From: Ctenosaura bakeri | Taxonomy: Eukaryota; Chordata; Lepidosauria; Squamata; Iguanidae | Reading direction: 5' to 3' | NCBI GenBank assembly: GCA_948474755.1 | Contig: CAOLHI010001316.1 | Location: forward strand, 248,001 to 312,000 | DNA length: 64,000 bases | Shown here: positions 1 to 8,708 of the stretch, one piece after another | How the letters are laid out: each line of letters opens with the position of its first letter | Numbering within the stretch: position 1 is the first letter of the stretch | Notes under the pieces: model-generated | What the model saw: only the letters and a program-made list of their open reading frames with translations | The model's database searches: none | What the model was told of the DNA's origin: nothing | Translations under genes and position numbers: made by a program

Positions 1-546
1 ACCTAAAACTGACCACATAACACCAATTCTGAAGTCTTTACATTGGCTGCCTATTAGTTTCCGGGCACAGTACAAGGTGTTGGTTATTACCTTTAAAGCC
101 CTTTATGGCTTGGGGCCAGACTACCTGCGGAATAGCCTTCTCCCATATAATCCGCCCCACACACTAAGGTCCTCTGGGAGGAATTTACTGCAGCCAATCA
201 GAACTAGGTTGGCTGCGGTTACCCAGAGGACCTTCTCTTCTATCGCTCCCAAGCTATGGAATGGCCTGCCGGAGGAGACCCGGCATATTACCAGTCTTGA
301 CTGCTTTAAAAAAGCAATCAAGACTGATCTCTTCCAACAGGCCTTCCAAGACTAGTACTTCCACTGCCTCCCACCAATTGTCCTGCTGTTCTTTTAACAG
401 TTAATTAATTGTTAATTGTTATGTGTTTTAGGGGGTTGGTTTAGCTGGGTTGGTGGGTGGGGAGGATTGGGTATGTTTTTAATGTAATTAATGCATTATT
501 GCTGTTAGCTGCCTCAATCCATCTGGAGAGGTAGGATAGAAATAAA

Positions 547-590
<44 letters not shown>
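1..590 (+). mobile_element. L2-like LINE, 3' end (5' cut by window edge)
   Basis: Codons 77-355 encode the C-terminal tail typical of L2 ORF2: a TFKALYGLGPDYL block, a TLRSSGR block and a final APKLWNGLPEE block. The frame stays open to a stop after QQAFQD. A T-rich 3' UTR follows, with GAGAGGTAGGATAGAAATAAATA just before an (ATT)n tail at about 546-590. The reverse transcriptase catalytic core is absent, so this is a dead 3' fragment. Assignment rests on family recognition of the tail; exact subfamily unknown. Confidence 0.75.
546..590. repeat. (ATT)n microsatellite, LINE tail
   Basis: About 15 uninterrupted ATT units directly follow the L2-like 3' UTR and probably grew from its short terminal repeat. 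Confidence 0.95.
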
Positions 591-591
<1 letters not shown>

Positions 592-599
592 TACTATTT

Positions 600-1560
600 A
601 CATCTTAAAATAATTTTCTAAACTCTGGCCAGAATACATATCTTGGCATCCAATATAGGAAAGGAAGTTGTGACCTTCCTGGATCAGTCTCTCACGCGTC
701 TTGTTGCTCCGTAAACCTACTGGTTAATGATCTCCTGGACACTCTCCAGCATCTCTTGTTTAGTCCAGCTTGTCACTGCTCATGGGATTAAATATTTGAA
801 GGGCATGCATGCCTTGAGACATTGTGATATGATCTTCTGGACAAACCTCTGAATGAGCCAGAGCCAGAGCCAGAACCAGCTGTATGGCTGGTTGGCCACG
901 TTCTTGCTCACTGACATCCTTTGTTCTTTGTGAGAATTCAGTTGATTACTTCTTCTCTTGATGACTTTTCATTTGGCAGGACTGGCAGTTTGGAAATTTG
1001 CAGTCCCGGACATGCAGAAGAAGAAGAGTGTGATAGCATTCAGATTTGCTTACTCAGGGTGTTGCACATCCATGGCATCTAGTATGAATAAATAAATTAT
1101 ACTGATGGCATCATGCCATTTCACAAACTCAAAAGTGATAAATATATTTTCTAGTTTGTTCCAACTGTTTTAAATTGGAGGATTCTGTTTGAACGTTTGT
1201 CACAGATAGATGTTTGTCACAGATAGAGCTTGTAGCCAGAAAATGTCTGTGCAGACAGCAAAGATGTGGGAGAAAAGATATTGCTGTGAAATATTAGAAA
1301 TGACTGATGATAGTGCATGTATTTATCTTGATCACTACCAAACTTGGAGGGGAGGCAGTGTTAGAAGAACAGTCACTTTTTGATAAACGAAGAGTGTTTT
1401 ACGTAGATGTGAGATAGACAAAACTGCTGCATCATTTTAATGTCTGTAATTTTCAAGATAGTTTTTTTTCTATTAAAACCTGAATGATTTGTTCCATTGA
1501 ATATTTTGCATTATATTCAGTGTACAAGGCAAGTCATATAGTATTTCTGATTTATATATA
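600..1560. other. No gene seen
   Basis: AT-rich sequence between the L2 tail and the Helitron. A few GAGCCA-type short repeats occur near 855-880. No open frame of note and no repeat I can name. Confidence 0.5.
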
Positions 1561-1936
1561 TCTAATATATAAAAGTCAAAGTTCGTCTGTGTCAGGCAGA
1601 GACCTCATATGATTGGTTGCCTGAGAAGATTCTATGGAATCCCGGGGTTTGCAGTTGGGGGGGGGGCTTTAGAATTCTCAGCCAGAGAGCTCTTGGGCCT
1701 GGCCAGTTGCTATGGAGTTGAGGCCTAGCAGCAAGGAGGAGGGTAGTGTATTCCCTCAGGAACCCAACCTCTCTGTTAATAACTCTGGATACAGATTGGA
1801 TTGAAGAATATGGGGAAAAGTTACAAATCCTGGACAAGACAGCTTGGGGAATTAGAGACACAGGATCTCAAATCTTTCTAACAAGTATTGCCTATGAGAA
1901 AATAAAATCCTGGGCAATGCCGGGTATATGTGCTAG
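1561..1936 (+). mobile_element. Non-autonomous Helitron (376 bp)
   Basis: The element starts TCTAATATATAAAAG after an A and ends CTAG before a T, the A^T insertion rule of rolling-circle Helitrons. Just before the end, CCTGG and CCGGG (about 1907-1924) form a short hairpin with one wobble pair around GCAATG, about 8-10 bases upstream of CTAG, as the 3' terminator of Helitrons does. No Rep/helicase is encoded. Positions about 1630-1705 match the arm of the 202-bp palindromic element seen elsewhere in the window, so the Helitron seems to carry a fragment of it. The rest (1706-1905) is unrecognised. Confidence 0.6.
1630..1705 (+). repeat. Fragment of the 202-bp palindromic element inside the Helitron
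   Basis: It shares the CTATGGAATCC-GGGGTTTGCAGTT stretch and the AGAATTCTCAGCCAGAGAGCTCTTGG stretch (broken here by a G run) with the full copies at 49242, 56430 and 58832. Both element termini are missing, consistent with capture of an internal part. Confidence 0.65.
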
Positions 1937-2308
1937 TTAAAGATAAAAATGATATAACACTCTCACTAAAAGCTGCAGAGGCGTGGGGACCATTTCCCAC
2001 TCCTGAAGGCTGTACCACTGCTCTTGTTGCAACTGGAAATGGCATCATATTACTTCCGGTTCTAGGAAGTGGCTGAAAAACAGCCAGATTTAAGTATGGG
2101 TAGAAATGGATACCAATAGGACCTAAATCACCACCAAATTTCAGCTGAATTTTCTGTGGAAAAAAAATTATTCTGGGAACTTGTCATGGATTACAGCAAA
2201 CTTTTAAAAAAATCAGTGGTCTGGCTGTTTCAGGTGAATCTGGGGGCTTCAGGGACTACATGGGGTGCATGAGCTGCACTTTCCTCACTGCTGTTTTAAG
2301 TTGTGAAG

Positions 2309-2483
2309 CAGTGCTACTCAAAGTGGTGGTCCATGGACTGGTGCCAGTCTGTAAGCTGTTGGCTGTTCAAAATAAATAAAGTTGCAGCCAGTGTGGATAA
2401 ATGTGATATTGGTACCCTGTATATTAGAAAAAAAATAATTAGGAAAAAAAAGACTGCTGGTCCCACATTTCTGAGCAGTACTG
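2309..2483. mobile_element. hAT-like non-autonomous DNA element
   Basis: It begins CAGTGCTACTCAAAGTGG and ends with an imperfect inverted copy (GGTCCCACATTTCTGAGCAGTACTG, 2459-2483). CAGTG termini are usual for hAT elements. I could not see a convincing 8-bp target duplication, so superfamily is inferred from the ends only. A related copy starts at 3020. Confidence 0.45.
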
Positions 2484-3019
2484 CTATACAGTGACTGTTT
2501 CATCTGGGTTTTGTAACTTGGAGGATGGAGCAGGACCCCAAACTGTTTTATTATAGGAGCTTGTGCAGTCCTTCTATTCTAAATGAGTGGGAGCTGCACA
2601 CTGTTTTTATCTAGTCCAGTTCTGCATAACCAGGTTTGTGAATTTTCTGCATAGTGTAATAGAAGCTTGGACTAGGTATTGGTAGAGTTACCTGTTAGGA
2701 GGGATAGCAGCCCTAGAATGATAGGAACACTGTTGTGTAATGTTGCGTCAAGGAAATACAGACTTTGGTTTCCTCTTGATGTGGACTCTTGCTACCTGTG
2801 CTGAACAAATATTGATACCACTTTAACTGCTATGGCTTCATACTATGGGATTTTAGGATATGTAGTTTGGGGAACTATTTAGCATGTTCTATCCTACTTC
2901 CCTAAACTTCAGCATTGAAGCTCTCTGGCAGTTTTCTACAAGGAGCCAAGACAGTTAAAATGGGTTTGAGGTGCTACAAGTATATAATGTGACTATATCC
3001 CTGGCTATGCCATATCCTG

Positions 3020-3215
3020 CAGTGCTACTCAACGTGGTGGTCCATGGACAAGTGCTGGTCCCTGAGTCCTTGGCTGCTGGTCCACATGAAGCTTCCAGGG
3101 AAGAAATATGCAAGTGCAGCCTATGGGCACAAATATGGTACCAATCCCTGGCACACTGGAAAAATATAAGTGCCAATCCCTCCCATCAGATGGCCAAGAA
3201 GCACTGCTATGGAGA
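3020..3215. mobile_element. Second copy of the CAGTG-ended repeat
   Basis: The start CAGTGCTACTCAA-GTGGTGGTCCATGGAC matches the element at 2309. The right end is diverged; a GCACTG near 3201-3206 may be the terminus. The central part differs from the first copy. No coding capacity. Confidence 0.4.
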
Positions 3216-3239
3216 AAGAATTCCTCTCTGCACTGCTCA

Positions 3240-4530
3240 TCTTTCTCATTGTTACAAATCAACCAACTCAGAGTTGTAGAGGCTGAAGTTGCAAACCCAC
3301 ATACATGGGATAAAGTCTTGTTAAATACAGTGGGGCTTACTCACAAGTAAGCATGCACAGGATTGCACTGCACATGTCCCTTATGAACATCTTTTTCTGT
3401 AATTCTGAATAGAAAACATGACAGTGTAAACAAGTCAGTTATGCACTGTAAGTGTTTGTGGTGGAGCATGGTGGAGAAATATTTCATGAGGGCAATACAC
3501 TGAGATCAACATACCACAAATATTTTTCTTTTAGAGATAAAGTGGGAGTAAAACCATCCTAATAATTCAGTTGTCATTTTCATAATATCAGAAGTACCCA
3601 GGGTAAGCAATTGTTTTAATTTTTTTTTTTTTTAACCAATGCAAACTAGTGCATCTCTCCACCAGTCACTTTTTATCTGTTAAACCACAAAAACTGTAGT
3701 AAAGTGATAAGGAACAGCATGGACCTTCAAAGATAAGGCTGCAACTCTGCCCGGTACCTTTGATATTGTGCACCACTACTGACACAGATACCGAATCCTA
3801 TTTGTAAGTAAATATTTCTGAGTTTTGAATGTAGGTTTTTGTTTTGTTTTGTTTTGTTTTGTATGAGACAGGAACAAACTGTGGTTATCAGTGTGAATCT
3901 CCACTGTTTATTTCTAACTTTTAAGGCATTTTTTAATTTAAAAAATACAAGAATAAAGCAAAAGTGTTGGAGAATAAGGAAAATAGCACAGGAAATCATG
4001 ATAATTTTGTTTAGTGCAGCCTTGTGGTTCAGAATGCCGGTGAAGGGCTGCGGAACCCCAGCTTCAAAACTCTACCCGGCTTCCCTAATATCAAGTGTAC
4101 TTTACCTCACAGGATTGTTGGGAAAATAAAATAGGAAGAGGGGAACTTGCATATGACCCTGGTTTCAGGGAGAAAGGGAAGGGTGAGAAATACAATTATA
4201 AAAGAGTTTTTAGCAACCAAACACTAGATTGTTCATTACATAACAATCCCATTTGCTGGAATATTGTTGGGGACTTATGTTTTCATAAGTGGGCTTGCAT
4301 AAATGGGAATTAGAATTGTGCAGTTCCATAATGTCCATATTTAGTAGAGTCTGCTGTTACTTCACTAGGTAGCAGAGCCACCAAAGTAACCAGTGCAGGT
4401 TGGTATGCATTGGTTCTGATGTGCGTCACATTGGTTCTGATATCATTGGGGCCAGTGCACATCAAACACTTGTGCTGGAGTCCTCTTACACATCTTTGCA
4501 ATAAAAGGGTTTGTTAGTGCCTCTACTATG
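3240..4530. other. No gene seen
   Basis: AT-rich sequence with a (GTTTT)n run at about 3836-3862. Two CATTGGTTCTGAT direct repeats lie near 4408 and 4430. Open frames are under about 100 codons and resemble nothing I know. Confidence 0.5.
3836..3862. repeat. (GTTTT)n simple repeat
   Basis: Five tandem GTTTT units. Confidence 0.9.
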
Positions 4531-4554
4531 TAGCTTTGCTGTTGTCAAGTCATG

Positions 4555-4952
4555 GGCCCTTTTCCCATGGCATTTTCCATGAGAAAGAGGACCTGGAGCG
4601 TCATGTGATTGTGAGGAGCGATCCGCATGATGCACTCACAATCGCACAATGCTCCAGGGGCTGGCAGGCACCAATCGCACACCTTTTCATTTTCGGCTAG
4701 AAGCCAAAAATGGTGTGCCTCATGCATTGCTCTTGGGCCTCGCATGCACTTACCCGGCATGCGGAGCCTCCAGAGCCGCGCCAGTCACGTTTGCTGTCCC
4801 AGGCTGTGCTGTGGAAGGAAGAGGTGGGGCTCTTGCGTGAACAGGCAGCTCGTGCAGAGCCAAAGGACCCCGGTTGCGAGAGCCTCTCGCTGGAGACTGC
4901 TCGCGCGATCCCCACACCCCGGCGCTGGAAGACGGTAAGGTGCGGAAGGGCC
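4555..4952 (+). mobile_element. GC-rich non-autonomous DNA element, family 2
   Basis: 398 bp, beginning GGCCCTTTTCCCATGG and ending TGCGGAAGGGCC, flanked by ATG on both sides (4552-4554, 4953-4955). GC- and CpG-rich against an AT-rich background. Two other copies lie in reverse orientation at 18242-18661 and about 21004-21425. Open frames across it have no family resemblance, and since all three copies are non-coding in different ways I treat them as chance. Confidence 0.7.
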
Positions 4953-5060
4953 ATGTTCAAGTCAATTCCAACTTATGGAGATCCCAAGGCAACCTTATCA
5001 TGGGGTTTTTTTGGCAAGATTTTAGAGAAGGTTTTTGCCCTTACCTTTGTCTGAGACCAA

Positions 5061-5220
5061 GGCCCTTTCCGCACTAGACTGTGATGGTGCTATTATTCCG
5101 CTTTGCACATCCTATGGAATCCTGGGGTTTGCAGTTTAGGGAGGGGCTGCAAACCACAGGATTCTGTAGGATGTTGAAAGTGGAATAACAGCACTATAAC
5201 AGTCTAGCGCAGAAATGGCC
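5061..5220. mobile_element. Palindromic DNA element, family 1 (160 bp)
   Basis: Starts GGCCCTTTCCGCACTAGACTG and ends with its inverted copy CAGTCTAGCGCAGAAATGGCC, with CAA on each side (5058-5060, 5221-5223). The two arms pair through CTATTATTCC and CCTATGGAATCC. It is shorter than the 202-bp copies because the central segment is missing. It sits inside a SINE body, so it is younger than that SINE. Confidence 0.8.
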
Positions 5221-5335
5221 CAAGTGAGCATGACTTGCCCAAGGTTACCCAGTGGATTTCTATGGCTGAGCAGGGATTCCAGCCCTTGTCTCCAGGGTCT
5301 CCAACACCCAAACCACTACACCACACCACTAGGTA

Positions 5336-5865
5336 TATGTAACATTATGCAAAATAGCAGCTCATGTAGGATTCCAGCAAATATTTTTAAGTGTGATTGA
5401 ATCATCAAATGTCAACCTGTTTGATGCTGCTGAGTTTCTATTAGTGTTCCAGAGCACAGTAAGGAGCAAGTAATGCATAATGCCATAAGAGAAATTAATT
5501 AAAATGGTATTCATTATTTATCATTTCAGTGCTTATGAACTGGTCACTATTTCCAGGGTTACAGAAGTAGACCCTAAAAATGCAGCCTTATAGACAGATA
5601 GTATTGGAAGTGGATCTTGTACAAAGCCGGGTAGGAACAATATCACTGGAAGACTGTGTTTGCCATTGCATGGGGCAAATGAATATCTAAGGGGTGAATA
5701 AAAATAAAACACCTGAATGCATTTTCACTCATATAAATCTTCAGCCTGAAATTTCCATGATGGCATTATCTCACCAAATGTGTGTTTGGGAAGATGCATT
5801 TGCAGAAGAAAAGGAAATGTGAATTTTGCCATTATAGAAACTACTAGATTACAGAATGCTAAAGC
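5336..5865. other. No gene seen
   Basis: AT-rich sequence with no recognisable repeat or coding region. Confidence 0.5.
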
Positions 5866-5869
5866 TGTT

Positions 5870-6590
5870 TACTTACTTATTTACTTATTTATTATATTTG
5901 TATACCACCTTTCTCCCAGAGTGGGACCCAAGGCAGCTTCCAACAATAAATTAAACACATTAAAAACATTAAAAACATTAAAAACATATATAATTATAAA
6001 ACATAAACCATATTTACTTTAAAATAAGTTAATAAATAAAGCTCCCCTGTTCATATAAACACCCGCTTAAAAAGAAATGTTTTGGTCTTCCAGCAGAAGA
6101 AAAATAGGGGGGCAGCCTAGCCTCCTGTGGAAGAGAGTTCTACAGGGTGGGAGCAGCCACTGAGAAGGTTTTCTCCCGTGTCCTCACCAGGCGAGCCTGG
6201 GATGGTGGTGGGACTGACAGAAAGCCTCTCCCTGCAGATCTTAGGGTTCTGGCAGGTTCATATGGGGAAACAGGGTCTTTCAAATAGCCTGGACCTAAAC
6301 TGTATGGGGCTTTATAGGTCATAACCAGCACTTTGAATTGTGCCTGGAAACAAACAGGGAGCCAGTGGAGCTGTCTTAACAAAGGAGTTTTGTGCTCCTT
6401 GTAACTGACCCTGGTTAGCATTCTAGCTGCCATGTTTTGAACTCGCTGAAGTTTCTGAACAGTTTCCAAAGGCAGCCCTGTGTAGAATGCATTACGGTAT
6501 TGCAACTGAGGTGTAATCAAAGCATGTGTCACTGAAGCCAGCTTTGATGTCTCAAGGAATGGGCACAGCTGGCACACAAGTTTTAGCTCT
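5870..6590 (-). pseudogene. L2-like LINE 3' fragment, ORF2 C-terminus
   Basis: On the minus strand 6577-6140 encodes an L2 ORF2 tail: a LQYRNAFYTGLPLETVQKLQRVQN block, a LLRQLHWLPV block, a TLRSAGRGF block and a final FSVAAPTL. The usual WN-LP follows in another frame, so the frame is broken near 6140. The 3' UTR includes GCTGCCTTGGGTCCC and GGGAGAAAGGTGG, ending in a TAAA/TAAG-type tail near 5870-5890. The endonuclease and reverse transcriptase core are absent. L2 proteins act in target-primed reverse transcription; this remnant cannot. Confidence 0.75.
5940..5985. repeat. (ACATTAAAA)n short tandem repeat
   Basis: Four near-identical ATTAAAAAC units inside the L2 3' UTR. Confidence 0.85.
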
Positions 6591-6594
6591 GGAT

Positions 6595-7915
6595 GGCTGG
6601 ATGGTTGGCTGATGGTAGAGTAATGGTACAGTAATACAACTTACTGAGCTAAAAGTCTAAATGTGGATGCCCATGCCCACATCTCACCACTTGGAAAGTT
6701 ACAATGTGAACACACTCTCAAGCACTGAATAACACAGGCATTTTCTCCTTTGTATTAAGTGTGGCTACCCCTACCCCCCATCTCCTTCATGCATATAAGG
6801 CAGAGGATGTGGAGTTATGTGAAAGTGAGGGTGCATGGCGAGCCTTCTGGCACAATTCCTATGTGAAAATTCTCATTGTCTTTCTTCTCAGGGAAGCCTT
6901 CAACATCTGACCCCAACAAAAATGTCTGTAGTGTGGCCCTGCCAAGAATCAAGCTGAAAATTCTTCAGCTGGCAAAGCACATTATTAACTTCTAGCTCAG
7001 AAGAGTCATATTCCATGGGACTTGAATACACTCCCAAGCAAAGTCCATGATTATTCATACCATATCAGAAAATAGCCTCCTCATGAGTGAGACTGTGTAG
7101 AACACAGGATACAGGCAGAGATTATGTGACAGAGATATGTGAGAAGACCAGTAAACTATATTGTTGGGGTTTTTTTAGATTGTAAAGGCGGAGGGAGGCT
7201 GATCTGCTAAGTATATATTTCTGCAAATCTCAATGTCTTTGAACACAGTTTGTGAATAATTGAATTAATAAACTGAGGATTCCAATAGCTAAGAATTCCA
7301 ATAGCTATAATTGCAGTTATAAGCTTTGTTGGTTACAAATGAGGCAGCAGATGATACAGCAGAAAGACATTTCAGCCCTTTCACTGATGGGGTCTAGCAT
7401 GTCTTCACAACCAATGGTAGAACTGGGCCCCTAAATGACTAAATTCCATTCAGATTGTCCGGCCAGCAATCCAATTCCCTATGCCTTGTCAAGTGGGCTC
7501 CTTGGCCAGGGGTGTATTCCTGCAAAGTGAGGCTGATGGGGAAGATGGACTCCCAAGGACTATATTGTGCAGAAGCAAACAAAGGAAATCAAAGTGTGCA
7601 AGCATGACCCATCTCTCCTCATCACTTAGGAGGACTGGGCAAGCAGCTTAGTAACAGTTGAAAATTCATTCCCCAGTTGATTCTCAAGCTTCCTCTCTTT
7701 TCCCAGCATCCCAAATCACCAAGCTAATGCATAAAGTATCAAAGCCACTAATACAGATTAACCCTTTCTGTATCACTGGACAGCTCTTAATATTTTACCA
7801 TGATGCTAAAAAGGACTTTAAAACGCATCTGCCTAGTGGCAGAGGCCCAGCTCATTACATATATATTTTTTATGAAACAGAACAACTTAATTAAATTTAT
7901 TTAACTGATTTTTTT
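6595..7915. other. No gene seen
   Basis: Unremarkable sequence; GGTTTTTTTAGATTGTAA near 7170 resembles a LINE 3' UTR piece but is too short to call. Confidence 0.45.
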
Positions 7916-7919
7916 CCCT

Positions 7920-8110
7920 TCAACTTGCTTGTTGACTTATAGTAACCTCCACAAATTGCTTATACAAGGAATACTCAGAAGGGGTTTTGCCATTTCCTTC
8001 CTCTGAAATATAGCCTACAGCACCTGGTGTTCATTGACAGTCTCTCATCCAAGTAAACCAGGCTTGATCCTGCTTAGCTTTCGAGATCAGATGGGATCTG
8101 GTGCCTTTAG
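7920..8110 (-). mobile_element. 5S rRNA-derived SINE
   Basis: Positions 7998-8105 read on the minus strand resemble 5S rRNA: AGATCCCATCTGATCTCGAAAGC, AAGCAGGATCAAGCCTGG and a terminal CTGTAGGCTA, covering the internal RNA polymerase III control region. The remaining part (7920-7997) has CTTATAGTAACC and GGGGTTTTGCCATTTCCTTCC, similar to the tail half of the Sauria SINE. It is a SINE, not a functional 5S gene: it is diverged, internally altered and fused to a tail. Other copies lie at 35492 and 53118. Confidence 0.7.
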
Positions 8111-8151
8111 GTATTTACTGAAGTTGAAATTATAGTGTCAAATTAATTCCA

Positions 8152-8174
8152 GAATTAATTAATTAATTAATTAA
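8152..8174. repeat. (AATT)n simple repeat
   Basis: Five to six AATT units. Confidence 0.85.
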
Positions 8175-8340
8175 CTCACTAACTCACTCATAACTGACTG
8201 CCAGAGATAAGACATTAACGAACCATACATTTCACAACTGGTTCTTTATCCAGAGCCAAGTTCTGTTAATTTTTTTCCCCACAATTCAAAGTGCCATAAA
8301 GTGTATAAAACCTGACATGACTCAGGTCCAAATAGCCTCA

Positions 8341-8590
8341 GGGACCACATCTTCCCATATAACCCTGTCTATGTTTTGAGATCTTCTGAGGAGACTCTTT
8401 GCTTCATCCTCCCTCTCACAGGCACATCAGGTGGGGACATGGGAGAAGGCCTTCTTGGTGGTAGCTCTGGAATTCCATTCCCTGAGAGGCTAGACTGGCA
8501 CTCTCCTTACTCTCCTTCCATAGGCAGCTGCTATTTTTGTTTCAATGGGTCTTTTGAGAACTGATACCTCATAGCTAAAAAGTCTTTAAT
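8341..8590 (+). mobile_element. Degenerate L2-like LINE fragment
   Basis: The stretch around 8430-8500 (GAGAAGGCCTTCTTGGTGGTAGCTCTGGAATTCC) is the decayed RAFLVVAL-WNS-P end of an L2 ORF2. It is followed directly by the CR1 target duplication. The L2-like 3' UTR at about 13270 could be the other half of the same element, split by later CR1 insertions. Confidence 0.5.
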
Positions 8591-8610
8591 AATGTAGTGT
8601 GTTGTCTATT
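8591..8610. repeat. Target-site duplication of the CR1, left copy
   Basis: 20 bp, aatgtagtgtgttgtctatt, repeated at 13008-13027 with one mismatch. Confidence 0.85.
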
Positions 8611-8708
8611 TAATAAAAATAATTTAGAATCATAGAATCATAGAAATGTAGAGTTGGAAGAGACCACAGGGGCCATCCAGTCCAACCCCCTGCCATGCAG
8701 GAACACCC

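Larger units (their letters stand above)
4535..5335 (-). mobile_element. Sauria-type SINE split by two DNA elements
   Basis: Three blocks read as one reversed SINE: 4535-4554 (GTTGTCAAGTC tail side), 4953-5060 (AAGTCAATTCCAACTTATGG onward) and 5221-5335 (GACTTGCCCAAGGTTACC to the CACTACACCACACCACT head). Read on the minus strand this is the tRNA-derived head, body and ACA-rich tail of a Sauria-like SINE. The first gap holds the 398-bp element with ATG on both sides. The second holds a 160-bp palindromic element with CAA on both sides. Confidence 0.65.

Noticed and set aside
7998..8105. Possible 5S rRNA gene
   Set aside because: Diverged and joined to a SINE tail, with other dispersed copies in the window; a SINE rather than a functional rRNA gene.
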